From Phaeosaccion multiseriatum (taxonomy: Eukaryota > Ochrophyta, other classes): DNA of 64,000 nucleotides. The notes beneath the pieces were generated by a model, which ran no database searches, was not told the origin of the DNA, and saw nothing but the letters and a program-made list of their open reading frames with translations. Shown here in pieces: positions 1 through 10,069 of the stretch; position 1 is the stretch's first letter; each line of letters begins with the position of its first letter. Where the stretch lies: positions 1,674,001 to 1,738,000 of the forward strand of contig OZ218962.1 of the NCBI GenBank assembly GCA_965112735.1. Direction: 5' to 3'. The position numbers were made by a program, and so were the translations under genes.

Positions 1-2105
1 CTGCCCGTGACAAGGCCGTCTAAAGTCGATGAGGCAGGCTCCCACAGCTCAATATACCACTCATTCTCACGAGCAATATCGTTACACATTTGCAGGAACT
101 CCTGCACATCAATTCGATCCTTTTCATCCGTGCCTAGTCCTAGCTTCAGCATTTCCACACCTCTCGCGTCCTGAAGAGTCCCGAATGACAGAGAGAGAGA
201 CGGCAAGAGCAATTCACGATCAGCGCCAACAAGTCCGGTGCTCCACCCCCCCAAACTGTTACGTGTATAGCCCCCAGTGGACCTACCATGCTATATCCGG
301 CCCCGTTTAGAGCGCTGTGCAGCTGCCCAGCGGCCAAGAAGCCATTGTGGTCGTGGCCAAGAAGCTCCACACGCGCTCGCAAGCTCTTGAGCCCCCCCAA
401 GCCCCCGCTGGCAATCTCCCAGGCCAGCTTCCTTTCGTGCGCCCCGACTACACCACTGCCCCGCAGTTCTTTACGCTGCTGGTGCTGCTGCCGCCGTCGA
501 GGACTCCATCCAGGCGACTGCTTCCCTGCGTCGCGGCCGGGAGACGCAGAGGGCGACTCCCAAGCCTGCGCAAGCCGATCCGCATGCGCCCCCTGCGGGA
601 CGGGCCCACTCTCAGACCGCACCCCCCTCTCCACCGCTCGCTGCGCCACGTCGACGGAGCGGCCCCAAGTCTCCTCCCCCGCCGACGGCAAGACCGCCGC
701 TATAGTGTCACTTGCTGGATGTGGCGAGTCCTTCGTGGGTCCAGTGGCGGCTCGGGCTCTCTTCAGGGAAGAGTAGCTGTGCTTCAAGTCCTCAATCTCG
801 TCGAAGAAGCCCCGGTCAAACGTGGCGAGCTCTGCCCGCAGCCGCTCGTTCTCCTCCAACAGCCCTTTCTTCTTGCCCAGTACATGCTGGTCCACCAACT
901 TGTGCACGTGTTGCGGGGAGGAGCTCTTGCTCGTTTGAGACGAGCCGTTCGTGTCCTCGCGCGAGTGACCTGCCGCACTGTTAGATCCTGTGACGGGCCG
1001 CTCTTCTGCTCCCCCCTCAGGCGCTGCCATGTCGGCCGTGGCTGGTGACGACGACAGAGGCTTCCTGAGCGCCGCCCCACTTTCCCTGGCAGACTTTCCT
1101 CTAGCCACTGCCTGCACCATTCTCGCCGCTGAATAGCGCCTCTCCTCTTGCAGTGACTCGCGTGCTGGTGGTCTGTCTCGCCAGTGGTCTGATGAGAAGC
1201 CATGGCTCTCCTCCTCCTCCTCCTTCTCCTCCCCCCCTTCCTCCTTCTCCATGGACAGAGGTCTAGCTCGCCGTCTCACGGGAGCAACCCCCAAGAGGTC
1301 GTCCAGCATGGCCGAGACATTGATCATGGCGTCTTCGTCGCCGTAGAGAGAAGCGAGCTCCGCGAGTTCGTGATTTGAAAGGTCGAGAAACAGATCCACT
1401 GCGAGCACCTTTTCCACCTCTGACAAGGGTATCGTTCTGGCGGCACTATTCCTGCTGGAGCTCACTTGAGGAAGAAGAAACTCACCCAGCGTTTCTCCGT
1501 CGATACCTGCAGACTCCATAGCTCCCTCCAATTTGGCCGCTATGGACGCCTTGCTAGAGCCAGGCGAAAACGCCACTCTGACGGCCTGGTCCTTGCTACT
1601 GACTACGGGCGACTGGATCCTCTCATGCCCACCATTCCCTCCACAATCATGGTCCGCGCGTGAGTGTCCATACACAAGGCGACTAGGATTGGAGCCGTCG
1701 AGACTGACAGTGTCGAACGCCCTCCCCTGGACGTAAAGGGCTGACCCTTGGACTTCCACTCCATCTGCATCGAGCAACCCTGTGCTTTGGCGGCTCTTGG
1801 GGGGGCTTCTACTCCTGCTGCCACCGCTTCTCGGCTCCAGCCTTGTCACGGTCGTCTGCAAGTCACTCTCCACCTCCTGCGAAATCCGGGGCGCACATGC
1901 TCAGAACATACACGCGTGTGGGAGGGACAAGTACACATCAAGCCCCCAGACTCACCTTGTGCGCATGCTGGAGCCACTCCTTCACCTGCTTGGCCTCCGC
2001 CGCTTTGAGTGTCTCCCTGAGCCTCTTCTCCGTTTGCTGAATTCCTTTCGAGCGCCTTTTGTCGCCGCCCCTGCTGCCGCGGCGGTCACCGCCACCAATC
2101 ACCAT
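1..2105 (-). CDS. Degenerate EF-hand / coiled-coil protein, 3' end outside window
   Basis: Three exons on the minus strand: 2105-1956, 1876-287 and 170-1 (running off the left edge), joined by GT-AG introns with the frame kept. The start is the ATG at 2105, which opens a basic stretch. About 600 residues are visible. The middle is low-complexity and charged (E/K/S-rich). A predicted coiled coil follows (LLEENERLRAELATF, then FFDEIEDLKHSY), which resembles coiled coils of centrosomal proteins such as CEP290 only loosely. The C-terminal part has EF-hand-like loops (HDHNGFLAAGQL and TDEKDRIDVQEF) in which the first acidic ligand is missing, so calcium binding is doubtful. It stands head to head with dyskerin, 237 bp apart. 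I do not recognise a named family; a cytoskeletal or ciliary scaffold is a guess. Confidence 0.6.
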
Positions 2106-2342
2106 GGCGCGTCCAAGGGAGATGGGCCCCTCACCTCTCCTCGCCCGCTGACACCACTTTAACCTAATATCAACTCAACAGGTGTAACCGTGTGTATGTC
2201 AGTGATGAACATCCCAGCCACGGAAACTGGGGGACGATAATCGTGGCTCTCCCCTTTCTCCCCCCCTACACGCCCAACACAAGCAGCAGGAGGAGTGACA
2301 AGAGCCGAGGGACGCCAGAGCGCTTGGCGCTGCAGGGGCAAG
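2106..2342. promoter_or_regulatory. Divergent promoter region, EF-hand protein / dyskerin
   Basis: A 237-bp spacer separates the two start codons of the head-to-head genes and must hold both promoters. It contains one CGGAAACTGG (2221-2230), a single half of the GAAACTG-type motif found upstream of other genes here. No TATA box stands out. Confidence 0.5.
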
Positions 2343-4239
2343 ATGGATACCCCGAAAAGTGAGATAAGGTGGTACGCAAGAAGAGAAGTCTTTGCACCTC
2401 CTCTCATCGATCTGTCCTGCCTCGTATCCTCCCGGCTCTTCATCTCGCTCCACCACTCAGGCAAGAAGAAGGCAAAGCGAGACAAGGAGAGCTCCTCGTC
2501 GGCACCTGCGGCGAGCACAGAGCATATGATTGTTCCAGAGAAGACCACTCCCAAGCTGGATACGTCCTCGTGGCCGCTCCTCCTCAAGAACTATGACCAG
2601 CTGCACGTGCGCTCTGCGCACTTCACACCCATTCCTTCCGGGTGCTCTCCCCTCAAGCGAGAGCTCAAGGACCACATGGTAAGTGGATGGAGCGCATTCG
2701 AAGGGGAGGAGGAGGAGTGTGCAGGACATGAAGCGGGTACGATGCTCTCGCTCGTCTCAAAACTATCGTGCCTGTTCGTGTCTCGCGCCCTTCTCTTTCT
2801 CCTTCAGACCTCCGGGGTGATCAACTTGGACAAGCCGGCAAACCCTTCCTCGCACGAGGTGGTGGCCTGGGTCAAGAGGATTCTTCGAGTAGAGAAGACG
2901 GGCCACAGTGGCACGCTTGATCCAAAGGTACGCTGCTCCTCTGGTACCCAACCATGCTCTGTATACAGGCTTTACAAAGCCTAGATGTTAGCGACGGAGG
3001 GTTCTCGTTGCCCAACGGAAGATGGGGGGGCATAGGTATCAAATCTCGTGCTCCTCCTCTCGCTCGCGCTCAAGGTCTCTCTTTCTCTCTCCCTCCCTGC
3101 TTGTCATGATGCCTCACCTCGGGCGATCACAGGTTACTGGGTGCTTGATCATATGTATAGACCGAGCCACGCGGCTGGTGAAGGCGCAGCAGGGGGCAGG
3201 GAAGGAGTACGTGGCAGTGGTGCGGCTGCACAGTGCCTTGGATAGCGAGGGAAAGCTGGGGAGAGCCATTGAGACTCTGACGGGTGCTCTGTTCCAAAGA
3301 CCCCCCCTTATCTCTGCGGTCAAGAGGCAGCTGAGAATAAGGACTATTTACAAGAGCAAGCTCATTGAGTACGACAATGCCCGGCACCTGGGCATCTTTT
3401 GGGTCAGCTGCGAGGCAGGGACGTATATTCGAACCCTCTGCGTTCACTTGGGCCTGCTCACCGGCGTGGGGGGGCACATGCAGGAGCTGCGGCGAGTGCG
3501 CTCGGGGGCACTGGACGAGAACAAGCACCTGGTGACAATGCACGACGTGCTGGACGCGCAGCATGTGTACGACAACACCAAGGACGAGACTTACCTCCGG
3601 AGAGTAGTCTTGCCGCTCGAGATTTTGCTGCGCGGCTTCAAGCGGCTGGTCGTCAAGGACAGCGCGGTCAATGCCATTTGCTACGGGGCTAAGTTCATGC
3701 TACCGGGTCTGCTGCGCTTCGCAGACAACATTGAAGTGGGCGAGGAGATTGTCATGATTACTACAAAGGGAGAGGCAATCGCCATGGGTATTGCCCAGAT
3801 GACCACTTCTGTGATGAGTTCGTGCTCACATGGAACTGTTGCAAAGATTAAGCGTTGCGTGATGAGTCGCGAGACATACCCGAGGAGATGGGGCCTCGGC
3901 CCGGTTGCCCAGCGCAAGAAGCAAATGATCAAGGAAGGCAAGCTCGACAAGCACGGAAAGCAGAACTCCAACACCCCGGCAGACTGGAAAAACGGCTACG
4001 TTGATTTTACGCCCAAGAAGAACGGCGAATCTACACCCGCACCAGCAGCAGCGGGAGCAGCAGGAGCTGCAGAGTCACCACCAGCAGCAGCGGCTCCTCC
4101 GGGTGAGGAGAAGAAGGAGAAGAAGCAAAAGAAGGACAAGAAGGACAAGAAGGAGAAGAAAAGAAGCAAGGAGGACGCATCGCCTGAAACGAAATCTGAG
4201 AAGAAGAAGAAGAAGAAGAAGAGTAAGGAGGAGGAGTAG
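2343..4239 (+). CDS. CBF5: H/ACA ribonucleoprotein pseudouridine synthase dyskerin (CBF5)
   Basis: Catalytic subunit of H/ACA snoRNPs, converting uridine to pseudouridine in rRNA and snRNA in the nucleolus and Cajal-type bodies. Four exons: 2343-2358, 2461-2678, 2808-2927 and 3133-4239, all GT-AG, giving 486 aa. The first exon is only 16 nt (MDTPK plus one base), but the frame closes exactly. Visible: the dyskerin-like lead [19 protein letters not shown], the TruB catalytic motif [14 protein letters not shown] with the catalytic Asp, RTLCVHLG, the PUA region around [18 protein letters not shown], and [10 protein letters not shown]. The tail is a long lysine/glutamate-rich block, as in eukaryotic dyskerins. 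Length and colinearity match the family throughout. GAR1, a partner in the same particle, lies 40 kb away. Confidence 0.97.
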
Positions 4240-4647
4240 GAGGGGGAAGAGGAGGGCAATAGGCTGGATCGATCGACGACAAGGATATATACGATCGTGA
4301 CGCACCACATTTACGGACCGACTGACTGACTGATTCACTTACTCACTGCTAACATTTGTCGTAAATAATAGATAGCAGGTTCGGAGGGGGCTAAAACCTT
4401 ACAGGACCCCACCGGCAGATCCAATTCGACACTGATATTTGTACCTGTCGTCGGCCCCGATGTGGTTCTACATCGAGGCCAGTATGTCCGTGTGTGTGTC
4501 TGTGTGCGTATGTGTGTTGTGGGTAAGGCCTGCCACATCGTTCATCAGGGGTGATGGTCATAGGTGCTGCGGTGGAGAGAGGAGTGCTTGACAGTGTGGG
4601 CAGTGCTGGGCTTCGGGGGGTTGTTGCAGGGAAATAGGGTAGACCAT
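4240..4647. other. Intergenic, 3' flank of dyskerin
   Basis: No coding signal. The stretch holds the dyskerin 3' UTR, a short GACTGACTGACT run near 4318-4330 and TG-rich sequence near 4490-4515. Nothing else is recognisable. Confidence 0.5.
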
Positions 4648-5123
4648 CCTTCCCTCCCTCCCTCCCTCCCTCCCTCCCTCCCTCCCTCCCTCCCTCCCTC
4701 CCTCCCTCCCTCCCTCCCTCCCTCCCTCCCTCCCTCCCTCCCTCCCTCCCTCCCTCCCTCCCTCCCTCCCTCCCTCCCTCCCTCCCTCCCTCCCTCCCTC
4801 CCTCCCTCCCTCCCTCCCTCCCTCCCTCCCTCCCTCCCTCCCTCCCTCCCTCCCTCCCTCCCTCCCTCCCTCCCTCCCTCCCTCCCTCCCTCCCTCCCTC
4901 CCTCCCTCCCTCCCTCCCTCCCTCCCTCCCTCCCTCCCTCCCTCCCTCCCTCCCTCCCTCCCTCCCTCCCTCCCTCCCTCCCTCCCTCCCTCCCTCCCTC
5001 CCTCCCTCCCTCCCTCCCTCCCTCCCTCCCTCCCTCCCTCCCTCCCTCCCTCCCTCCCTCCCTCCCTCCCTCCCTCCCTCCCTCCCTCCCTCCCTCCCTC
5101 CCTCCCTCCCTTCCTCCCTCCCT
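4648..5123 (+). repeat. (TCCC)n tetranucleotide array
   Basis: An almost perfect CCTCCCTC tract of about 476 bp, roughly 119 units, with one TTCC interruption near 5111. It creates long open frames of PSLP and GREG repeats on both strands, which are artefacts of the period and not genes. On the minus strand it is a G3A run with potential for G-quadruplexes. Confidence 0.98.
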
Positions 5124-5516
5124 GAGGTATTGAGCTATCGCTTTTGCCGGCGTCAACCGGCACGCTATCAGCTATTGATGCGTGCCGAGGGGCTGTTAGC
5201 TGAGGTATCGGCGATAGCTCAATAGGGAGAGGGAGGGGGTGGGGTCCGGACAGGATTATGGTATGCGTTGTCAATAATCACCAATCAGGCCTGGCATCGG
5301 CCATACTCATTAATCAGTGTGGCTGGTGCCGGCCATAATTCCTGCTGGCACGCTACTGGCGGCCGGTCGGTAGCAGGTAGCACGCCAGCTGACGCGTACG
5401 CGTAGCAGGTAGCAGCTAGCTCGCGTGCAGCTGATGGTTCGCCGGCCGGCCGGTCGGCAGGTAGCAGGTCAAGGCCGGCTGACCCCGGCGGTAGCAGGTG
5501 GCATGTTAGCCCTGAC
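5124..5516. repeat. GC-rich intergenic sequence with short dispersed repeats
   Basis: No gene seen. It carries AATCAGGCCTGGCATCGGCC (5283-5302) and a related GCCGGCCATAATTCC (about 5328-5342). A closely similar string, AATCAGGCCTGGCGACGGCC, lies near 11785. Several GTAGCAGGTAGCA and GGCCGGC blocks suggest decayed copies of a local repeat family. Confidence 0.55.
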
Positions 5517-5522
5517 TGAGGG

Positions 5523-5723
5523 TCGGCCCCTGACATGCTTCTGAGACAGGCCAGCCCAGAAGCAGAAAGCAGCCTTGCCCTCATCATTGCCTTATTACAT
5601 GGCTTTCCCCCAGAACCTGGAACCTGCCTGGCCGGCTGGCACCGGCCAGAAGCAGGAAGCAGGCCGGCTGGCACCGGCCAGAAGCAGGAAGCAGGGTCGC
5701 CTCAGAACCATGTCAGGGGCCGA
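5523..5723. mobile_element. MITE 1: 201 bp, 23-bp TIRs, 6-bp TSD
   Basis: Terminal inverted repeats at 5523-5545 and 5701-5723 pair over 23 bp with one mismatch; they begin TCGGCCCCTGACATG. They are flanked by the direct repeat TGAGGG at 5517-5522 and 5724-5729, a 6-bp target-site duplication. The interior has no ORF of substance and contains a tandemly repeated GGCTGGCACCGGCCAGAAGC block. Size, TIRs and TSD fit a non-autonomous DNA transposon. A related single end (TCGGCCCCTGACGTGCT) lies at 13601-13617. Confidence 0.8.
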
Positions 5724-5926
5724 TGAGGGTCGTGAGGTCGTGTGGTCGAGTGTGGTAGTGAGACAGGTCGTGTGGTAGTGAGACAGTAGTGAGACAGAGG
5801 AATATAAATTTCAGCTCGCTTGACCGCGTTTCTTCTTCCCCCCAGCCCTTTTAGACTTCAGAGAAAAAGCTCCCTCTCTCTCCCTTTTGTGTAGCCCCCT
5901 CTTCTTGTTCCTGCGGAGTACCCAAT

Positions 5927-7039
5927 ATGGCGACTGAGAGCAAGGGAGACGATGCTCCGGATGTGGAGATGAAGGGAACGGAGACGGAGCAGGTAAGGAC
6001 GGACCCGCCCCAGCAAAATGAAATGGGGGGAAGTGTCTGAACCGAGTCTTGATGTCTCCTGTGCACTCATGTGGCTGGCTCTTCGCTTCGCCGACTACAG
6101 GCAGGGGCAGCACCAGCAATAGGACAAGGCTCCGGCCCGCCGCGTTTCGAAATCAAGAAGTGGAATGCCGTGGGTAAGTTTGAGGCCTTTGAGCCCGCCC
6201 CCAATTTGCTTCACAGCCTACCAAACGGTTGAAGTGGACACCCCGAAACGCCGTTGACATGCCTGCGCTTGCTGCTGCTGCTGCTGCTGCTGCTGCTTCT
6301 GCCGTGCCCTTGTCTGTGTCGTGTCTCGTAGCGATGTGGTCGTGGGACATTTGCGCGGACACGTGCGCCATTTGCCGGAACTCGTTGAACGAGCCATCGA
6401 TAGAGTACCAGGTACGCGTGTGCAGAGAAGCCTCGACGAGAGCTGCTTGCACTACGCCGATGAGATGGGGATGGATTTATTGATGTGGTGTTGTCTCTCT
6501 GCCGCGCACCTTCACCCTGTGTTACCATGTTTACGTCCCTGTGGTGCCGTCTTGATCTCGTCCAGGCCAACCCTTCTCCAAACAACGAGAACGGACTGTC
6601 AATTGCCTTCGGCTGCTGCGGGCATGTGTTCCACCTGGTAAGTCTTTTGTGATGGTGGCTGTTGTGATGGTGGCTGTTGCTGCCTTCACTGTGTGCTGCC
6701 TAACACTACAGCTGGACTACATCCTCTCGTTGCGCAGGATTGCATTCAGCGGTGGCTCAAGACCCGATCTGTTTGCCCGCTGTGCAACAAGGAATGGGTA
6801 CGTGGCTGCCGTGGACGTGCTCGGGCTGAGTCCTTTGCGATGCTTCTGCTTGGAGCTTTACCTTACGTGCACCCTAGGCAGCGCCGAGGGCGAGGCGTGG
6901 AGGTGCCTACATAAGCCAAGCCCCCCCCTCATTGCTACTTGCGACTCTTGCTCAACAACCCTTCTCTTTCCGTGTCTCTTGCTTCGATGTGCTTGTTGTT
7001 TGTGACCACCCTCTCTTCAGGAATTTGCGAAAATCGAAA
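5927..7039 (+). CDS. RBX2: RBX2/RNF7-type cullin RING protein, 3' end unresolved
   Basis: RING-H2 subunit of cullin-RING ubiquitin ligases, which recruits the E2 and promotes neddylation. Exons: 5927-5992, 6101-6173, 6332-6411, 6566-6637, 6738-6797 and from 7021, all with canonical junctions. The cullin-binding strand RFEIKKWNAVAMWSWDI is typical of RBX1/RBX2. CPLC instead of CPLD, and MWSWD, favour RBX2. The two ordinary RING zinc sites are present (CAIC, CGHVFH, DC, CPLC), but the four residues that bind the third zinc in RBX1 are S, Y, L and D here. After KIE at 7039 the sequence offers a GTGAGT donor and several possible acceptors near 7115-7125, so the last few residues are uncertain. 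Confidence 0.88.
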
Positions 7040-7117
7040 GTGAGTGTGCAGGAAAGAGAGAGAGAGAGAGAGACAGAGAGAAGCAGCAACTCGTGGCGTT
7101 GTTGTGCCTCCGTGTAG

Positions 7118-7889
7118 GACAGCGAGATATTGTTGCACTGCTTCTTGTCTCACCCCGTGAACCTCCGCCCTCCTGTGAACCCGCCCCCACCGCCCGCCCT
7201 TGTCAGGAATTCCGGGCTACGGAAGCTTGGGGGCGTAGCGCCCGAGTCTCTTTCGCCCAGCGGGACTCCTCCTCGCCACCCCCCGCCCTTGGCCAGCTCA
7301 AGGGCAGCTTGGTGGGGGGGGGCACTCTTTCTTTCCTGCCTTGTAGGGGGCTTGCTCGGCGGCCCTTGAGGAGGATCCTCAGCTCAGGGCTCCGCTTCGA
7401 GAGTGCACAACTTTGTCGTGGCTGTCAGACTGTCACATACTTAGCGCATGTACATAAATAGAGAAAGCATCCATCTATGAACCCGTCTTTATCCATCTCT
7501 GCATGAGGAGGAGGGAAAGTTTCAGTTATGTTTCCTCTTCGACAATGCCATCGCCATCTGTGAAGCACGAATAACCACTCCCCTGAGCAGATTGCTTTCG
7601 CCGTCTCGTCAGCTGCAGCCACCAGATGTTTTGCTTTTTGCTCTCGGAACGAGAGCGAGCCTTCCTGGGTCGGCTCAACCGCGGAGCCGGTCCTGCACTC
7701 CCCCTCCCCGGCCTGGAGGGGGAGTAACCGGCTCGAGCGCCCCGGAGACAGGGCTTCTCCTGGTCGACGTTACTTTTAGACAATCACAGATGGCACTCAA
7801 TGGTGTATAGCCTAAGGAGAAAAGTCCTTTGCTCTTCCCAGTTAAGCGTATCATCCTTCCTCCATCCAGAGGAGCTTTTGGATGTGGCC
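7118..7889. other. Intergenic region upstream of the PP2C gene
   Basis: About 770 bp without a convincing gene. It holds the RBX2 3' flank and the PP2C promoter. AAAGTTTCAGTTATGTTTCC at 7516-7535 is a match to the GAAACTG-type motif on the minus strand. Small ORFs here have no domain and lack codon bias. Confidence 0.45.
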
Positions 7890-8881
7890 ATGGCGCAAAC
7901 ATTCAGAAGCGTGGCCTTCGCGGACGAGATGTGAGCCGAATATCGAAGATATTTATGTGTTTGTTTATTTCCCCCACATCTTACGTTCCAACGAAAAGCG
8001 ACCTCAACCTGTACGTTCCCTCTACGCATGCTGCAGGAACCCCTCCCGCCGGAACACGATGGAGGATGCCCATCGGATCGTGCCGAACTTCGACAACGAC
8101 CCATCCATGAGCTTCTTCGCCGTTTACGATGGCCATGGAGGTGAGCAGGATGAGGCGGATATTGGGGGGGGGGGCGTGGTCTAGGAGTGCTTATTGAGCG
8201 TGCATGCCCCGAACCACAGGTCGAGGAATTGTGGACTTTTTGGAGACGCGCTTGGAGCAGAACATTGCCACAGAGCTGCGAGTGAACGACAGTGCTAGCG
8301 TGAAAGAGCGATTAGAGAGGGCCTACCTTACCACGGACATTGAGAGCAAGGCCGCGAATCTGGTAACCTCTGGAGCGACCGCTGTCACATGTTTGTTGAG
8401 GCGCGAGGAGTCTGGGCTAGTGCTCCACACCGCGAACCTGGGTGACAGCCGAGCAGTGTTGTGTCAAGGAGGTGCGACCCATCGGCTCACATACGACCAT
8501 AAGGCGGAAGACAAGGCAGAGCAGGCACGGATAGAGGCAGCGGGGGGCTTCATATTGCGCAACCGCGTGCTCGGTATCTTGGCGGTGTCCCGCAGCTTCG
8601 GGGACCATGGCATGAAGGAGTTTGTGTGCGCAGCGCCGTACGTGAGCAGAGTAAGCGTCAACGGGAGTGGGCCCGACCCACCATCGCCCGGAGACTCCCA
8701 ACCTTTTCTCATAATTGCGTGCGATGGAGTGTGGGACGTGCTCTCAGACGAGGAGAGTGCGCAGCTGGTGGCGGAGGAGCAAAGCAAGGGCAACGAGGCC
8801 GAGGCCGCGCAGGCGCTCGTGCAGGAGTCGCTGCGGAGAGGGAGCACAGACAACATCACCGTCATTGTCGTGTACTTATGA
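7890..8881 (+). CDS. PP2C-family (PPM) serine/threonine phosphatase
   Basis: Metal-dependent protein phosphatase, 268 aa, close to a bare PP2C catalytic domain. Exons: 7890-7930, 8037-8140 and 8220-8881; the frame closes across two GT-AG introns. Motifs in order: RRNTMEDAHR, FFAVYDGHGGRG with the bimetal Asp, NLGDSRAVL, YDHKAEDKAEQARIEAAGG, SRSFGDHGMKEFV, ACDGVWDVLSDEE with a second metal Asp, and GSTDNITVIVV with a third. All metal ligands are present, so an active enzyme is expected. There is no signal peptide or membrane segment, so it is probably cytosolic or nuclear. It converges with the SNARE gene, 168 bp apart. The substrate cannot be inferred. Confidence 0.93.
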
Positions 8882-9049
8882 CACAGAAACCCAATGTGGA
8901 CTTAGGGATCGCGTCGTATGACGACTCCCAGGCTTGACATTTGATAGATATGCGTTTCGCAACGGCAAATGATAGTCCCGAGTCCAAACCACACAAGAAC
9001 AGGGGGCCGCTTGCCAATACATATATGTATTTATATATATATATAACCT

Positions 9050-9928
9050 TCACGTCCTGTCAATGACCGCATAGAGGACGCCGGCCAAAGCAAATGTAAA
9101 GATAATGCACATGGCGTCTACACAAAACTTGTCTGCGGCCCTGACCTTCTTGAGCACCTCCTTCATGCGCTTGTTGGAATTCTGCACGTGCTCTCGAGCC
9201 TCCGTCATATCCTCGTCCAGGACGTCGAGAGCCACCTCCTGCCTCTTTTGCTCTTCGTTCATGGCTCTGGCCTTCGCGCCCATCTTCTCCACCTCATCCT
9301 CGATGATGCTCAGATACTTGTTCTCCATGTCCTGCTGACGCTCTCGGATTGCCTGAATACGAACGTGCTGCTGCTGCGTCAGCTTTGCCGGGCGAGCGTC
9401 CTGATTCGGCCCGGACAGCGCTGGTTGCTCTTGGATCGCGGCTAGAGACACCCCCCCCGCCCCCGCGCCCCCCTGCATGCCATTCACAACCCCTTGCTGA
9501 TGAATTCCCTTGAGTTCGGAGATTTCACTCCGAAGGTCGGTCAGCAGCTGTCTTCGAATCTGCATCTCCTCCTTCGACACCTTGCTCCTCTTCTTTCTTT
9601 GTTCCTTCTGGTGAATGCTGTTCAGCTCCGCCCATTCCGTGTCCAGGCTTCTCAGCTGCGAACGAAGCTCCTGGTTCTTAGCAATAATCGCCTGAGGGTC
9701 TGTGACCGAGGAGAGCATCTTCTTGCCACCCGACTCGTCCATCAAGTTACACGTCTCCGATAACCTTCGCAGAATAGAAGACTTGAGCATTGCGAAGCGC
9801 TCTTCCTTCTTCCCCCCCCTTTTGGACTGCTTGCTCTCATCGCCCTCGTCGCCCTTCACGTCTCTCTGAATCGCTCGCAGCTGGGACAGCAAAATGTCCA
9901 GCTCCCGGTCCTCCTTTGAGGCCGGCAT
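9050..9928 (-). CDS. SYP7: Qc-SNARE of the SYP7 type
   Basis: Membrane-fusion protein of 292 aa in one uninterrupted exon, unlike most neighbours. An N-terminal helical region is followed by the SNARE motif (about residues 200-265). The zero-layer Gln lies in EEQKRQEVALDVLDEDM. The stretch NSNKRMKEVLKKVRAADKFC leads straight into a C-terminal membrane anchor (IIFTFALAGVLYAVI) and a short tail. The RMKE-plus-FC(V/I)D arrangement before the anchor is characteristic of plant and protist SYP71-73 proteins, which act at the ER and plasma membrane. STX8-like Qc-SNAREs are the alternative. Its start codon is 141 bp from that of RAB28, on the opposite strand. Confidence 0.85.
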   Translation of the reverse strand: MPASKEDRELDILLSQLRAIQRDVKGDEGDESKQSKRGGKKEERFAMLKSSILRRLSETCNLMDESGGKKMLSSVTDPQAIIAKNQELRSQLRSLDTEWAELNSIHQKEQRKKRSKVSKEEMQIRRQLLTDLRSEISELKGIHQQGVVNGMQGGAGAGGVSLAAIQEQPALSGPNQDARPAKLTQQQHVRIQAIRERQQDMENKYLSIIEDEVEKMGAKARAMNEEQKRQEVALDVLDEDMTEAREHVQNSNKRMKEVLKKVRAADKFCVDAMCIIFTFALAGVLYAVIDRT

Positions 9929-10069
9929 CTGTCTGCACCTGGGCGCCCTCTGCGGTACGTCCTTTCTTTTCTTGCCCTTGTTTTTCTCTCTCTCTCTCCC
10001 GGGCCTCCGGTCTCATTGACATAAATATTTCCTTAACCGCCCGATTACCATATACAGGCAGGAGAGGGG
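9929..10069. promoter_or_regulatory. 141-bp divergent promoter, SYP7-type SNARE / RAB28
   Basis: The shortest head-to-head spacer in the window. It contains a CT-rich run (about 9985-10000) and an AT-rich CATAAATATTTCC patch at 10020-10032. The GAAACTGAAAC motif is not present here. Confidence 0.5.

Noticed and set aside
4545-5274. Open frames of GREG and PSLP repeats
   Set aside because: Products of the TCCC array; the period of four read in threes never gives a stop.
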